Shown: positions 9,952 through 19,769, counted from the first letter of the stretch. The stretch is DNA of 64,000 nucleotides from Agrobacterium cucumeris (GCF_030036535.1 NZ_CP080388.1:930001-994000), one strand, 5' to 3'. Notes: a model not told the origin generated them from the letters alone. Numbers and translations: made by a program.

Positions 9952-10698
9952 TCAGGCGGAAAGCTTGGCGAGAATTTCTTCGGAAACCTCGAAGTTGGAA
10001 TAGACGCTCTGCACGTCGTCATCGTCTTCGAGATTGTCGATGAGCTTCATCAGCGACTGCGCCTTTTCTTCATCCACCGGCACCGTGTTCTGCGGCTTCC
10101 AGATGGCCTTGACGCTTTCGGCCTCGCCAAGCACGCCTTCCAGCGCCTTGGAAACCTCGTTCATCGCTTCGAAACCGCAGATGATGGTGTGGCCGTCTTC
10201 GGAGGATTCGACATCGTCAGCGCCCGCTTCGATGGCCGCTTCCATGACCTTGTCGGCATCGCCCACTTCCGCCTTATAGGTGATTTCGCCAACGCGGTCG
10301 AAGGAGAAGGAGACCGAGCCGGTTTCACCGAGTGCGCCACCAGCCTTCGTGAAGATGGAGCGTACGTTGGAGGCGGTGCGGTTGCGGTTGTCGGTCAGGG
10401 CTTCGACGACGACGGCGACGCCACCCGGGCCGTAACCCTCGTAACGAACCTCATCGTAGTTTTCACTGTCAGCACCGGAAGCTTTCTTGATCGCGCGCTC
10501 GATATTGTCCTTCGGCATAGACTGGGCCTTGGCGTTCTGGATTGCCAGACGCAGGCGTGCGTTCATGTTCGGGTCGGGCATGCCCGCCTTTGCCGCAACG
10601 GTGATTTCACGCGCAAGCTTGGAAAACATTTTGGACCGTACGGAGTCCTGCTTGCCCTTGCGGTGCATGATGTTCTTGAACTGTGAATGACCAGCCAT
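9952..10698 (-). CDS. YebC/PmpR-family protein (DNA-binding regulator / translation factor family)
   Basis: A 248-aa YebC/PmpR family protein, full length, beginning [18 protein letters not shown] as nearly all members do. Landmarks are [26 protein letters not shown] and the acidic C-terminal third. Members were first described as transcription regulators (PmpR), and some YebC proteins have since been linked to relief of ribosome stalling at proline stretches; the sequence alone does not tell which role applies. In many bacteria yebC sits next to ruvC; here it is 4 kb away. Confidence 0.95.
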   Translation of the reverse strand: MAGHSQFKNIMHRKGKQDSVRSKMFSKLAREITVAAKAGMPDPNMNARLRLAIQNAKAQSMPKDNIERAIKKASGADSENYDEVRYEGYGPGGVAVVVEALTDNRNRTASNVRSIFTKAGGALGETGSVSFSFDRVGEITYKAEVGDADKVMEAAIEAGADDVESSEDGHTIICGFEAMNEVSKALEGVLGEAESVKAIWKPQNTVPVDEEKAQSLMKLIDNLEDDDDVQSVYSNFEVSEEILAKLSA

Positions 10699-10897
10699 GG
10701 AAAACCTGATTGTCTTAATTTGGAGATTGCGGGCCTTATAAGTGCGATACGCCCGCCGTTCAACCCCGCAAGCGCTTTCTCTTCCGTGAACAATAGAAGG
10801 AACTGATTTATCCGCTTCTCGTTTTGATCATGAACGCGGCAGATGAGGGCATGGATTTCTCTCCGTCGCAGCAAAACAGACCGGAAGGAGAAAACAT

Positions 10898-11401
10898 ATG
10901 GTCAGCCTGACTGAAGCAAGAGAAGCCCCGGCCCGCCAGCTCTGGGACGAGATCAATTCCGTCCATGCCGGCATGCTCGGTCTGGAAGGACTGCACAACC
11001 ACATGCAGCCCATGGCGCCTCATGCTGACCCGAAAACCAACACCATCTGGTTTTTCTCCAAAAAAGACACCGATCTCGTAAAATCGCTGAAGTCAGGCTC
11101 GCGTGCGCATTTCTGCCTCGTCGGCAAGGACCATGATTATCACGCCTGCCTCTCCGGCATTCTGGAAGCGCGTGACGACAGGGCGAAGATCGACGAATAC
11201 TGGAATTCCGTCACCGCCGCCTGGTTCGAACATGGCAAGGCCGACCCGCTGCTGACGATGCTGGCACTTCACGTCGATGATGCCGATATCTGGGCGTCAA
11301 CCGACAGCACGCTGAAATTCGGCTGGGAAATCGCCAAGGCCAACATGTCGGATGACAAGACACCTGACGTCGGCGTCCGCCAGCACCTCACCTTCGCCTG
11401 A
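10898..11401 (+). CDS. Pyridoxamine 5'-phosphate oxidase-like general stress protein
   Basis: A 167-aa split-barrel flavin-binding family protein of the general stress protein 26 type. It has MQPMAPHADPKTNTIWFFSK at about 43-62 and the conserved DHDYHACLSG. It probably binds FMN or a related cofactor; substrate unknown. A strong GGAAGGAG site lies 8 bp before the ATG. The 199-bp region between it and the yebC-family gene holds divergent promoters. Confidence 0.85.
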   Translation: MVSLTEAREAPARQLWDEINSVHAGMLGLEGLHNHMQPMAPHADPKTNTIWFFSKKDTDLVKSLKSGSRAHFCLVGKDHDYHACLSGILEARDDRAKIDEYWNSVTAAWFEHGKADPLLTMLALHVDDADIWASTDSTLKFGWEIAKANMSDDKTPDVGVRQHLTFA

Positions 11402-11466
11402 TACCTTTACCTGGGTTCTAGCTCCTGATTTTCCGGGCTCCCCCGGCCTTCCTCGCCCACCGCCTG

Positions 11467-12309
11467 CTACATGCCTTTCGGCACCAGTATCTGCGGTTGG
11501 CGGGGAAGGTTTCTCATTGAAACGCGGATCACCGGATCGGCGGCATAAGCAATCTGGAAACTTTCTCCGAACATCGTCAGAAACTGTTCGAGCGGCGGTC
11601 CGGTGCGATGCATCGGCAGGATCAGCGCGGAGCGCAGGCGTTTCACCACCCGGCTCATGCTGTCGGCCCCCATGGTCAGCCCGCCATCCACCGGCACCAT
11701 CAGCACATCCAGACGGCCTATTTCGGCATAATGCGTGTCTGTCAATTCGTGATGCAGGTGGCCGAGATGGCCTATACACAGCCCTGCAATTTCGAAAATG
11801 AAGATGGAATTACCGTTTTCCTGGAAGGATTCGTAGTCACCCCAGCGGTTGCGGATATCGGTCGCGACATTGCGGATATAGACATCTCCCACCAGAACCC
11901 TGTGTTCGGCCTTTTCTCCCGGCGTATCACTCCATCCATGCAGCACGTGTTGAATCGCCGGATCCGGGTTCAGGGTGAAATGGGTGGAGTGCGCCCTATT
12001 CATCGTCACCACCGTCGGGGTGACGGGCGGGCGATAGACGCCATTATAGTCGGTGGCGATCGTCACCCCACCGGGGCTTTCGATAAGATAGGTGGAATGG
12101 CCGATGAAACTGATCTTCACCTCTTCCCGGGAAGCGGCCTGGGCAAGCTGAACGCCGGGTGGATTGAAACTGGCGAACATCACACCGGGAATATTGCGGG
12201 CAATCGCCTGGCACTGGCTGACGGGCGGGCGACTTTCCGTCTGGGCGAAGGTCGCGCCCGCGCAGGTGAGCAATCCCGTTATTGCAAGCATTAGCACACG
12301 CAGCATCAT
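11467..12309 (-). CDS. Secreted metallo-beta-lactamase-fold protein with altered metal site
   Basis: A 280-aa protein with a signal peptide (cleavage probably after ATFA, about residue 22). The MBL fold is recognised from FIGHSTYLIESPGGVTIATD. In place of the usual HxHxDH motif it has RAHSTH (within VTMNRAHSTHFTLNPD), so the first His and the Asp are missing. Later Gly-His repeats (IGHLGHLHHEL) and PVDGG resemble UlaG-like members. Activity is uncertain: the metal site may be rearranged or lost. Confidence 0.75.
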   Translation of the reverse strand: MMLRVLMLAITGLLTCAGATFAQTESRPPVSQCQAIARNIPGVMFASFNPPGVQLAQAASREEVKISFIGHSTYLIESPGGVTIATDYNGVYRPPVTPTVVTMNRAHSTHFTLNPDPAIQHVLHGWSDTPGEKAEHRVLVGDVYIRNVATDIRNRWGDYESFQENGNSIFIFEIAGLCIGHLGHLHHELTDTHYAEIGRLDVLMVPVDGGLTMGADSMSRVVKRLRSALILPMHRTGPPLEQFLTMFGESFQIAYAADPVIRVSMRNLPRQPQILVPKGM

Positions 12310-12383
12310 GCCACTCCCCTGAACTTGCGATGCGCAGAGGATGAGACAGGTTTTGCAAGCCGTCCAGTTGCAAGAGCGGCGAG

Positions 12384-12413
12384 AATGCTCACAATCTCGT
12401 CATTGTGAGCATT
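12384..12413. repeat. Perfect 12-bp inverted repeat between ymdB-type and MBL-fold genes
   Basis: Arms AATGCTCACAAT and ATTGTGAGCATT around a 6-bp centre, with further GCGGC / GCCGC pairing just outside. No T run follows on either strand, so it is not a standard terminator. It lies 75-104 bp upstream of the MBL-fold gene start and could be an operator or an mRNA hairpin. Confidence 0.7.
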
Positions 12414-12428
12414 GCCGCCGAAGGAAGG

Positions 12429-13253
12429 TTAGACCCAGAAAGACGGTAGGGTTTCGGCAAGCCGCGGTCCGATGCGCAGCGGCGCAATCTTTTCAGCCAG
12501 TCCGGTGCGGTCGGAAATCTCGACACCGACACCGCAGATCGTTGCAGGCCCGCTTGCCGCCTCGAAGCGCCCCTTCGGCATCTTGGAGATGAAGCGGTTG
12601 ATCGGCTCTTCCTTCTCCATGCCGAGCGAGCTGTCATAATCACCGCACATGCCGGCATCCGACATATAGGCGGTGCCGCCATTGAGGATTTGCGCATCCG
12701 CCGTCGGAACATGCGTATGGGTGCCGACAACGAAGCTTGCGCGGCCGTCGACGAAATGGCCAAAACACTGTTTTTCGCTGGTCGCCTCGGCATGAAAATC
12801 GAAAATGATGGCGTCGGCCTGCTCTTTCAGCGGGCAGGCGGCAAGAATAGCCTCGGCCGACTTGAAGGGATCATCAAGTTCCGGATGCATGAACACCCGG
12901 CCCATAATGTTGGCGACGAGGATACGTGCGCCGTTACGGGCGTAAAAAATGCCTGAGCCCTTGCCAGGCGTACCATCGGGATAATTGGCGGGCCGCAGGA
13001 ACTGGTCATGGCGCTCGCAGAAGGAAACCGCCTCCTTCTGGTCCCAAACATGGTTGCCTGTCGTTACCACATCGGCGCCGGCATTGATGGTCTCGAGATA
13101 GATATCCTCGGTGATGCCGAAACCGCCGGCGGCGTTTTCACCATTGACGATGACGAAATCGAGCTTCAGATCGGAAATCAGTCCCGGCAACCTGTCCCAG
13201 ACCGCCGTGCGTCCGGTCTTGCCCACCATATCTCCGAGAAAAAGAAGTCTCAT
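12429..13253 (-). CDS. YmdB-type metallophosphoesterase (TIGR00282 family)
   Basis: A 274-aa calcineurin-like phosphoesterase. The metal-binding motifs are visible: LFLGDMVGKTGR (Asp8), VNGENAAGGFG (about 38-48), TTGNHVWDQKE (about 65-75), DFHAEATSEK and GTHTHVPTADA. The Bacillus homologue YmdB hydrolyses cyclic nucleotides and affects developmental fate; here the role is unknown. It is 70 bp downstream of the cyclo-ligase gene on the same strand. Confidence 0.9.
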   Translation of the reverse strand: MRLLFLGDMVGKTGRTAVWDRLPGLISDLKLDFVIVNGENAAGGFGITEDIYLETINAGADVVTTGNHVWDQKEAVSFCERHDQFLRPANYPDGTPGKGSGIFYARNGARILVANIMGRVFMHPELDDPFKSAEAILAACPLKEQADAIIFDFHAEATSEKQCFGHFVDGRASFVVGTHTHVPTADAQILNGGTAYMSDAGMCGDYDSSLGMEKEEPINRFISKMPKGRFEAASGPATICGVGVEISDRTGLAEKIAPLRIGPRLAETLPSFWV

Positions 13254-13323
13254 TCACCGCCCCGTTTTGCGTATGTTCTTTGGATTGCGTCCCTCTAGCG
13301 GGTAATCCGTGTTTTAAAAAGTG

Positions 13324-13941
13324 CTAAAACGCCTTTTGCCCCTGATCGGGCATCGACCGCCGTGCGGAAAACCAGCGCAGGCCGCTCTCCGTCAGAATTG
13401 CATCAAGCGGCACGTCATGCGGCTCCGCCGGCACCGACGGTACTTCCTGACAATCAAAGGCGACACCGATGAGAACGGGGCTCCGACCCTTGCCATGCAA
13501 TCGTGCAATGGCGCGGTCATAGTGGCCCGCGCCATAACCGATACGCTGACCCTGCCCGTCGAAAACGGACAGCGGCACGAGCAGAATATCCGGATCGAGA
13601 ACATCTGCATCGGCCCCCGGCCCGGTCGTGCCGAAGCCGGTCTTCACCAGTGTGGTATCCGCGTCGAAGGTGCGGAAAACGATGGTTTCGCGGTCCAGTA
13701 CGACGGGAAGCACAAGACGCCCGCCCCTTGCCCGCAGCGCCTCCATCAGCGGCCGGATATCGGCCTCGGAACGGATCGGCATGAAACCGGAAATGATCGC
13801 GCCCGGCGCAAAGGAGATGGCGGATGCGCCATGGGCGGTCACCGCCTGGCTTTTTTCCTGCCGCTCGGCCTGCGTCAGCGCATCACGCGCGGCAAGCCTT
13901 TCGCCGCGCAGTCTTGCTTTTTCGGCAATGTCGCCAGACAT
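13324..13941 (-). CDS. 5-formyltetrahydrofolate cyclo-ligase
   Basis: ATP-dependent conversion of 5-formyl-THF to 5,10-methenyl-THF (MTHFS, YgfA/Fau family), 205 aa. Motifs are the basic N-terminus KARLRGERLAARDAL, the middle LVLPVVLD and the C-terminal VPLSVFDGQGQRIGYGAGHYDR with the substrate/ATP loop. Its ATG shares one base with the stop of the CorC-family gene (TGATG). In E. coli the homologue is cotranscribed with 6S RNA; here the CorC gene lies between them. Confidence 0.95.
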   Translation of the reverse strand: MSGDIAEKARLRGERLAARDALTQAERQEKSQAVTAHGASAISFAPGAIISGFMPIRSEADIRPLMEALRARGGRLVLPVVLDRETIVFRTFDADTTLVKTGFGTTGPGADADVLDPDILLVPLSVFDGQGQRIGYGAGHYDRAIARLHGKGRSPVLIGVAFDCQEVPSVPAEPHDVPLDAILTESGLRWFSARRSMPDQGQKAF

Positions 13942-15218
13942 CAGGCGGCCCGGCTCACAAGCACCTTATCGATACGATGGCCGTCGAGGTCGATGACTTC
14001 GAAACGCCAGCCGTTGCGGGTGATGTGCTCGCCCAGTTCCGGCAGTCGACGGAACTCATCTAGCACCAGACCGGCAACAGTCTCGAACTCGGCGTCCTCG
14101 TCGATCTGGAACCCCATGCGGTAAGCAAATTCATCGGCCGGCATCCAGCCGGCGACGAGGAATGAACCATCCTCGCGCTCGACCATTGCCGGCTCCTCGT
14201 CGTTATCTTCCTGGAATGCGCCGGTGATGGCCTCCAGAACGTCGCCGGAGCTGACGATACCTTCGAAATGGCCGTATTCGTCATAGACCAGCACCATATG
14301 CACGGTCGAACGGCGCAATGACTGGATGACATCCACCGCGCTCGTCAGGTCCGAGACCACAGGAACTTCGCGCAGGAGCTCGCGCACATCCAGCTCCTTG
14401 CCGGAGGCCAGCGCATCAAAGGCGTCCTTGGCGAAAAGCACGCCGAGAATTTCATCGGAAGCGCCGTTGCGCACCGGCAGGCGCGAACGCTGGGTGCCGC
14501 GAAGCTGCTCGCGGATTTCTTCCGCGCTGTCTTCGATATCGACCACTTCCACGTCACGGCGCGGCGTCATCAGGCCACGCGCATTGCGGTCGGCAAGACG
14601 CATGACGCTGGTGATCATCGCCGATTCCTCGGTTTCGATCACGCCGGCGCTATGGGCCTCGGCCAGAACCGTGCGAATTTCGTCGTCGGTCACCGAGGCG
14701 TTGGACTCGCCGCTATGGCCAAGAAGGGCGAGGACGGCCTTGCCCGACTTGTCGAGCAGCCATACCAGCGGCGCGCCGACCCGCGACAGCATCACCATGG
14801 TTGGCGCGACGCGGGCGGCAACCTTTTCGGGATCGCGCAACGCGATCTGCTTGGGCACCAGCTCGCCGACGATCAGCGACAGATAGGTAATGGCGACAAC
14901 CACCGAACCGACACCGATCGCATCGGCGGCACGATCGGGAACACCCTGTTCCAGAAGCCATGCGGTGAACCGGGCGCCGAGTGTGGCGCCGGAAAACGCA
15001 CCGGACAGAACGCCGACCAGCGTGATGCCGATCTGCACCGTGGAAAGGAAGCGTCCGGGATTTTCGGAAAGGCCGAGCGCCATGGTGGCGCCTCTGCTGC
15101 CCTGCGCGGCAAGCACCTTGAGCCTCGCCGGTCTGGAGGAGACAACGGCAAGCTCGGACATGGCAAGCACACCGTTCAATACGGTGAGCAGGACCACGAT
15201 CATAATTTCAGTAAACAA
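13941..15218 (-). CDS. CNNM/CorC (HlyC) family membrane protein with CBS pair
   Basis: About 425 aa. An N-terminal DUF21/CNNM transmembrane domain (about 1-190) is followed by two CBS domains (about 205-320) and a C-terminal CorC_HlyC domain. Such proteins are linked to magnesium or cobalt efflux and often mis-named haemolysins. I chose the TTG at 15218 because AAAGAGC sits 6 bp before it; the first ATG in the mature region is five codons later. It is coupled to the cyclo-ligase gene by TGATG. Confidence 0.88.
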   Translation of the reverse strand: MFTEIMIVVLLTVLNGVLAMSELAVVSSRPARLKVLAAQGSRGATMALGLSENPGRFLSTVQIGITLVGVLSGAFSGATLGARFTAWLLEQGVPDRAADAIGVGSVVVAITYLSLIVGELVPKQIALRDPEKVAARVAPTMVMLSRVGAPLVWLLDKSGKAVLALLGHSGESNASVTDDEIRTVLAEAHSAGVIETEESAMITSVMRLADRNARGLMTPRRDVEVVDIEDSAEEIREQLRGTQRSRLPVRNGASDEILGVLFAKDAFDALASGKELDVRELLREVPVVSDLTSAVDVIQSLRRSTVHMVLVYDEYGHFEGIVSSGDVLEAITGAFQEDNDEEPAMVEREDGSFLVAGWMPADEFAYRMGFQIDEDAEFETVAGLVLDEFRRLPELGEHITRNGWRFEVIDLDGHRIDKVLVSRAA

Positions 15219-15428
15219 GTTTAGCTCTTTGGGCTGTTGAACGGCACGTCGCGGTTTTGGCCGCAGCGCCCCTTTTATAAAAGGGCATGACAGACATACC
15301 AATCCGGATAATAGGGAATTGTTCCGCCATTGCAATGACGGCACTATAAAAAAGCCGTTCCCGGCAGTAGTTAAAAATAACTGTCGACGATAAAATAATC
15401 AGGTGAAGAACCGGGGTTGACCCGAAAC

Positions 15429-15590
15429 TTCAAGCGCGATCCACGGCGACCGATGGAGATTTACGATCCTGGGTGCCTACAAAAGTAGGTGGGCACCGTG
15501 TGTCCAGCCCCACGGGACTGGCCAGGGACAGCTCCCTTTGGATCGAGTATGGCCCCAGGGATTGTGGTTCCTGTCGGGAAGCGCAGAACG
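15429..15590 (-). ncRNA. ssrS: 6S RNA (RNA polymerase-binding regulatory RNA)
   Basis: On the minus strand about 162 nt fold into a rod. The ends pair as TTC-GCGC / GCGC-GAA and CGAC / GTCG, an internal open region follows, then CCTGGG / CCCAGG and two apical hairpins (CCAGTCCC-GTG-GGGCTGG and CCTAC-TTTT-GTAGG). A rhizobial -10 CTATAT lies just upstream (15599-15604). It sits directly downstream of zapA and upstream, after one gene, of 5-formyl-THF cyclo-ligase, the conserved place for 6S RNA. By its family role it mimics an open promoter and sequesters housekeeping RNA polymerase in stationary phase. Ends are estimated. Confidence 0.85.
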
Positions 15591-15598
15591 CATCCAAG

Positions 15599-15627
15599 AT
15601 ATAGGACGGATCGGGGAAAACCGCCAG
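15599..15627 (-). promoter_or_regulatory. Promoter of 6S RNA
   Basis: Minus strand: -10 CTATAT (15599-15604), identical to the rhizobial consensus, and a weak -35 CTGGCG exactly 17 bp upstream. The predicted start, about 7 nt downstream, agrees with the 5' end of the folded RNA. Confidence 0.65.
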
Positions 15628-15670
15628 AGGGGCGGTGCGAAATTTTGCCGCCTCAGAACTCTTCAGCCAA

Positions 15671-16048
15671 TCAATGCGCTGCGGGCTTCGGCCGGGCCAG
15701 CAGTTTGTCGGTTATTCCGTTGAGGCGATCGGCCAGATCGCCGATGGCAAGCGCCACCATCTCGTCCGATTTCGCCTTGTGCTCGGCCATGCCGTCGCGG
15801 TTGCGGGACAGGGAGGTGACTTCGCCTTCCAGCTTCTCGAGCTTACGGTTGATTTCGGAAAGCTCGTCCATCACCATGATGCCGGCCATGACGGTGAGCC
15901 TGAGATCGCCGATTTCACCAAACTGGCTCTTGAGGTGCCCGACATAACGGTCAAAACGCGTGGCAAGGTCGGTGAGGTGATCTTCCTGCCCCGCCTCGCA
16001 CGCCATGCGATAGGCCTTGCCGTCGATCATAACAGTGACTTGCGCCAT
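15671..16048 (-). CDS. zapA: ZapA, FtsZ-ring associated cell-division protein
   Basis: A 125-aa ZapA-family protein that cross-links FtsZ filaments. The N-terminal domain begins MAQVTVMIDGKAYRM with LATRFDRYVG, and a C-terminal coiled coil (about 65-115, SEINRKLEKLEGEVTSL) follows. It lies 10 bp after the DUF4164 gene and just upstream of 6S RNA, the conserved zapA-ssrS arrangement. Confidence 0.9.
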   Translation of the reverse strand: MAQVTVMIDGKAYRMACEAGQEDHLTDLATRFDRYVGHLKSQFGEIGDLRLTVMAGIMVMDELSEINRKLEKLEGEVTSLSRNRDGMAEHKAKSDEMVALAIGDLADRLNGITDKLLARPKPAAH

Positions 16049-16058
16049 GAAACCGCTC

Positions 16059-16331
16059 CTATCGATCCAGCACCGCGCGGATCGTTTCCATCGCCGTCAC
16101 CAGACGGCGGGAAACCTCGCGGTTGACTTCTTCAAGACGGTTGGCGCGAAACTCGGCCTGATCCAGCTCCTGCGCCAGTCTGGCGCGGTCGACATGGACC
16201 CGTTTGACCTCATTATCGATCTCGCCCGTCTCCCTTTGCCGCTCGATACGCATATCGATGGCATTTTCGAGATTTGTGATGGCAGCATTCAGCTCCGTCA
16301 GCGCAGATTGTACGGTCTTCTCAGCCGACAT
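16059..16331 (-). CDS. DUF4164 coiled-coil protein upstream of zapA
   Basis: A 90-aa, almost entirely helical and charged protein beginning MSAEKTVQSALTELN. It matches the rhizobial DUF4164 family of unknown function. Placement as the first gene of a two-gene unit with zapA suggests a division-related coiled-coil partner, which is inference only. The ATG at 16331 is preferred to one 8 codons earlier. Confidence 0.75.
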   Translation of the reverse strand: MSAEKTVQSALTELNAAITNLENAIDMRIERQRETGEIDNEVKRVHVDRARLAQELDQAEFRANRLEEVNREVSRRLVTAMETIRAVLDR

Positions 16332-16562
16332 CGTTTTTTCCAACTCGCACGCCACCGGGCGAATCGTCCGGTTTCAGGCCTTTTCAACAATCATGAGGTT
16401 ATTACCCGATTTATCATCCCGTCAATCAAACCAGTGCATTGAGACGTTTTGCTCTGTGGATGAACGAAGGGATGTCGGCCCATATCGCACGAATTTTGTC
16501 AGGACACCCGGTTTTCTAAACGATTTTTTCTCCCGCAGCGAACCGCAAACGCCCGTGGATTT

Positions 16563-16591
16563 ATTGACTTGCCGGCCTCACCTGCTATGGA
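16563..16591 (+). promoter_or_regulatory. Probable housekeeping promoter of tkt
   Basis: TTGACT (16564-16569) and CTATGG (16585-16590) are 15 bp apart as written; measured from the TTGAC core the spacing is 16-17 bp. They fit the rhizobial CTTGAC-N17-CTATAT pattern. It is 66 bp upstream of the tkt start. Confidence 0.45.
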
Positions 16592-16656
16592 TCAACCCGC
16601 TTTTTGGATAGTTGCGTAAAACTATCTCCTTTCACCCGGAAACAGACGGAAAAGCC

Positions 16657-18639
16657 ATGATTTCTCGCGACAAACACAACCGGATGGCAAATGCGATCCG
16701 CTTTCTTGCCATGGATGCAGTGGAGAAGGCCAATTCAGGCCATCCCGGTCTGCCGATGGGCGCAGCTGATGTCGCCACCGTTCTCTTCACCCGTTACCTG
16801 AAATTCGATCCCAAGGCGCCGCTTTGGGCGGATCGTGACCGCTTCGTGCTGTCGGCGGGCCATGGTTCGATGCTTCTTTACTCGCTGCTCTATTTGACGG
16901 GCTACGAGGACATGACGATCGACGAGATCAAGCGCTTCCGTCAGTTCGGCTCCAAGACCGCCGGCCATCCCGAATATGGCCATGCGACCGGCATCGAAAC
17001 CACCACCGGCCCGCTCGGCCAGGGCATCGCCAACGCCGTCGGCATGGCGATCGCTGAGCGCAAGCTGGAAGAGGAGTTCGGCTCCGACCTGCAGAGCCAC
17101 TTCACCTATGTGCTGTGCGGCGACGGCTGCCTCATGGAAGGCATCAGCCACGAAGCCATCGCGCTTGCCGGCCACCTGAAGCTCAACAAGCTCGTTCTGT
17201 TCTGGGATGACAACAACATCACCATCGACGGTGAAGTTGGCCTTTCCGACAGCACCGACCAGATTGCCCGCTTCCAGGCCGTTCACTGGAACACCATCCG
17301 CGTTGATGGCCATGATCCGGACGCGATTGCCGCCGCCATCGAAGCGGCGCAGAAATCCGACCGCCCGACCTTCATCGCCTGCAAGACCGTGATCGGTTTC
17401 GGCGCGCCCAACAAGCAGGGCACCCACAAGGTGCACGGCAACCCGCTCGGCGCAGAAGAAATCGCCGCTGCGCGCAAGAGCCTCAACTGGGAAGCCGAAG
17501 CTTTCGTCATTCCGGAAGACGTGCTCGATGCATGGCGCCTCGCTGGGCTGCGCTCTACGAAGACCCGCCAGGACTGGGAAGCCCGCCTCGAAGCCGCTGA
17601 AGCTGGCAAGAAGGCCGAGTTCAAGCGTCGTTTCGCCGGCGACCTGCCCGGCAATTTCGACAGCTCCATCGATGCCTTCAAGAAGAAGATCATCGAAAAC
17701 AACCCGACGGTTGCCACTCGCAAGGCCTCGGAAGACGCGCTCGAAGTCATCAACGGCATCCTGCCGGAAATGGTGGGTGGTTCGGCTGACCTGACGCCGT
17801 CCAACAACACCAAGACCAGCCAGATGAAGTCCATCACGCCGAGCGACTTCTCCGGCCGTTACCTGCATTACGGTATCCGCGAGCACGGCATGGCAGCGGC
17901 GATGAACGGTATCGCCCTGCATGGCGGTCTCATCCCCTATGCCGGCGGCTTCCTGATCTTCTCCGACTATTGCCGTCCGTCGATCCGTCTTGCTGCGCTC
18001 ATGGGCATCCGCGTCGTCCACGTTCTGACGCATGATTCCATCGGCGTCGGCGAAGACGGCCCGACCCACCAGCCGGTCGAGCAGATCGCCGCGCTTCGCG
18101 CCATTCCGAACCTTCTCGTCTTCCGCCCGGCGGATGAAACCGAGACGGCGGAATGCTGGCAGCTGGCTCTCGAGCAGAAGCATCGTCCGTCTGCTCTGGC
18201 GCTTACCCGCCAGAATCTCGCGCCTTCGCGCAAGGAATATGAAGAAAAGAACCTCTCCGCTTATGGTGCTTACGAGCTCGTATCGGCAAGCGACGCGAAG
18301 GTTTCGATCTTCGCCTCCGGTTCGGAAGTCGAAGTGGCGCTGAAAGCCGCTGCAACGCTGAAGGACAACGGCATTTCGGCCCGCGTCGTCTCCGTTCCCT
18401 GCTTCGAACTCTTCAAGGAACAGCCGGAAACCTATCGCAATGCCATCATCGGCAAGGCACCGGTGAAAATCGCGGTGGAAGCCGCCATCCGCCAGGGCTG
18501 GGATTATTTCATCGGCTCCGACGGCGCTTTCGTTGGCATGCATTCCTTCGGTGCGTCCGCACCGGCGAAGGATCTCTTCAAGCACTTCGGCATCACGGCG
18601 GAAGCCGTTGTCGCCGCAGTCGAGGCAAAACTCGCGTGA
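16657..18639 (+). CDS. tkt: Transketolase
   Basis: Thiamine-diphosphate enzyme moving two-carbon units between sugar phosphates in the pentose-phosphate pathway; 660 aa, the usual length. Visible motifs are HPGLPMGAA (29-37), the ThDP/Mg motif GDGCLMEG through DDNNITIDG (about 155-190), and the pyrimidine-domain stretch [19 protein letters not shown]. The ATG chosen ([10 protein letters not shown]) has GGAAAAG before it and matches the family. It heads a central-carbon block (tkt, gap, pgk, fda), all on the plus strand. Confidence 0.97.
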   Translation: MISRDKHNRMANAIRFLAMDAVEKANSGHPGLPMGAADVATVLFTRYLKFDPKAPLWADRDRFVLSAGHGSMLLYSLLYLTGYEDMTIDEIKRFRQFGSKTAGHPEYGHATGIETTTGPLGQGIANAVGMAIAERKLEEEFGSDLQSHFTYVLCGDGCLMEGISHEAIALAGHLKLNKLVLFWDDNNITIDGEVGLSDSTDQIARFQAVHWNTIRVDGHDPDAIAAAIEAAQKSDRPTFIACKTVIGFGAPNKQGTHKVHGNPLGAEEIAAARKSLNWEAEAFVIPEDVLDAWRLAGLRSTKTRQDWEARLEAAEAGKKAEFKRRFAGDLPGNFDSSIDAFKKKIIENNPTVATRKASEDALEVINGILPEMVGGSADLTPSNNTKTSQMKSITPSDFSGRYLHYGIREHGMAAAMNGIALHGGLIPYAGGFLIFSDYCRPSIRLAALMGIRVVHVLTHDSIGVGEDGPTHQPVEQIAALRAIPNLLVFRPADETETAECWQLALEQKHRPSALALTRQNLAPSRKEYEEKNLSAYGAYELVSASDAKVSIFASGSEVEVALKAAATLKDNGISARVVSVPCFELFKEQPETYRNAIIGKAPVKIAVEAAIRQGWDYFIGSDGAFVGMHSFGASAPAKDLFKHFGITAEAVVAAVEAKLA

Positions 18640-18700
18640 GGGCCCCAAGCCCTCACCATTCAAGCAAAGACCAAGCCATATCTTGATCGGGAGACTGTAA

Positions 18701-19711
18701 ATGACTGTAAAAGTTGCCATTAACGGCTTCGGCCGCATCGGCCGCAATGTTCTGCGCGCCATCGTCGAATCCGGCCGCACCGATATCGAAGTCGTTGCCA
18801 TCAACGACCTCGGCCCGGTTGAAACCAACGCGCACCTGCTGCGCTACGATTCGATCCACGGCAAGTTCCCGGCTGACGTGAAGGTCGAAGGCGACACCAT
18901 CATCGTTGGTGGCGGCAAGCCGATCAAGGTAACGGCTGTTCGCGATCCGGCAACGCTGCCGCACAAGGAACTGGGCGTCGATATCGCGCTCGAATGCACG
19001 GGCATCTTCACCGCCCGCGACAAGGCGGCTGCCCACCTGACCGCCGGCGCAAAGCGCGTCATCGTGTCTGCTCCGGCTGATGGCGCTGATCTCACCGTCG
19101 TTTTCGGCGTCAATGACGACCAGCTGACCAAGGACCATCTGGTCATTTCCAACGCATCCTGCACCACCAACTGCCTCGTGCCGGTTGTGAAGGTTCTCGA
19201 TGACGTCGTTGGCATCGACCATGGTTTCATGACCACGATCCACTCCTACACGGGCGACCAGCCGACGCTGGACACCATGCACAAGGATCTGTACCGCGCC
19301 CGCGCCGCAGCCCTGTCCATGATCCCGACCTCGACCGGTGCAGCCAAGGCCGTTGGCCTCGTTCTGCCGCACCTCAAGGGCAAGCTGGACGGCACGTCCA
19401 TCCGCGTTCCGACCCCGAACGTTTCGGTTGTCGACTTCAAGTTCATCGCCAAGCGCGACACGACGGTTGAAGAAGTCAACGAAGCGATCAAGTCCGCTTC
19501 CAACGGCAAGCTGAAGGGCATTCTCGGCTATACCGAAGAGCCGCTGGTTTCCCGCGACTTCAACCATGACAGCCATTCGTCGATCTTCGCGATCGACCAG
19601 ACCAAGGTCATGGAAGGCCGGTTCGTGCGCGTTCTGTCCTGGTACGACAATGAGTGGGGCTTCTCCAACCGCATGTCGGACACGGCCGTCGCCTTCGCGA
19701 AGACCATCTGA
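18701..19711 (+). CDS. gap: Type I glyceraldehyde-3-phosphate dehydrogenase
   Basis: Phosphorylating GAPDH, 336 aa. The Rossmann motif [14 protein letters not shown] starts at residue 7, with Asp36 (AINDLGP) consistent with NAD preference. The catalytic Cys154 is in [12 protein letters not shown], and the C-terminus has [15 protein letters not shown]. It lies 61 bp after tkt with GGGAG before the ATG, so it is probably cotranscribed, and ends in a strong terminator. Confidence 0.98.
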   Translation: MTVKVAINGFGRIGRNVLRAIVESGRTDIEVVAINDLGPVETNAHLLRYDSIHGKFPADVKVEGDTIIVGGGKPIKVTAVRDPATLPHKELGVDIALECTGIFTARDKAAAHLTAGAKRVIVSAPADGADLTVVFGVNDDQLTKDHLVISNASCTTNCLVPVVKVLDDVVGIDHGFMTTIHSYTGDQPTLDTMHKDLYRARAAALSMIPTSTGAAKAVGLVLPHLKGKLDGTSIRVPTPNVSVVDFKFIAKRDTTVEEVNEAIKSASNGKLKGILGYTEEPLVSRDFNHDSHSSIFAIDQTKVMEGRFVRVLSWYDNEWGFSNRMSDTAVAFAKTI

Positions 19712-19733
19712 GCATAAATCGCTCCATCAAAAG

Positions 19734-19765
19734 ACCGGCAGGAGCAATCCTGCCGGTTTTTGTTT
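19734..19765 (+). terminator. Rho-independent terminator after gap
   Basis: Stem ACCGGCAGGA / TCCTGCCGGT with loop GCAA, followed by TTTTGTTT. Confidence 0.92.
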
Positions 19766-19769
19766 GCCG

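Noticed and set aside
16735..18828. A 697-codon open frame antisense to transketolase
   Set aside because: It is antisense to a full, well-conserved tkt and shows no recognisable domain; long shadow frames are expected at this GC content.
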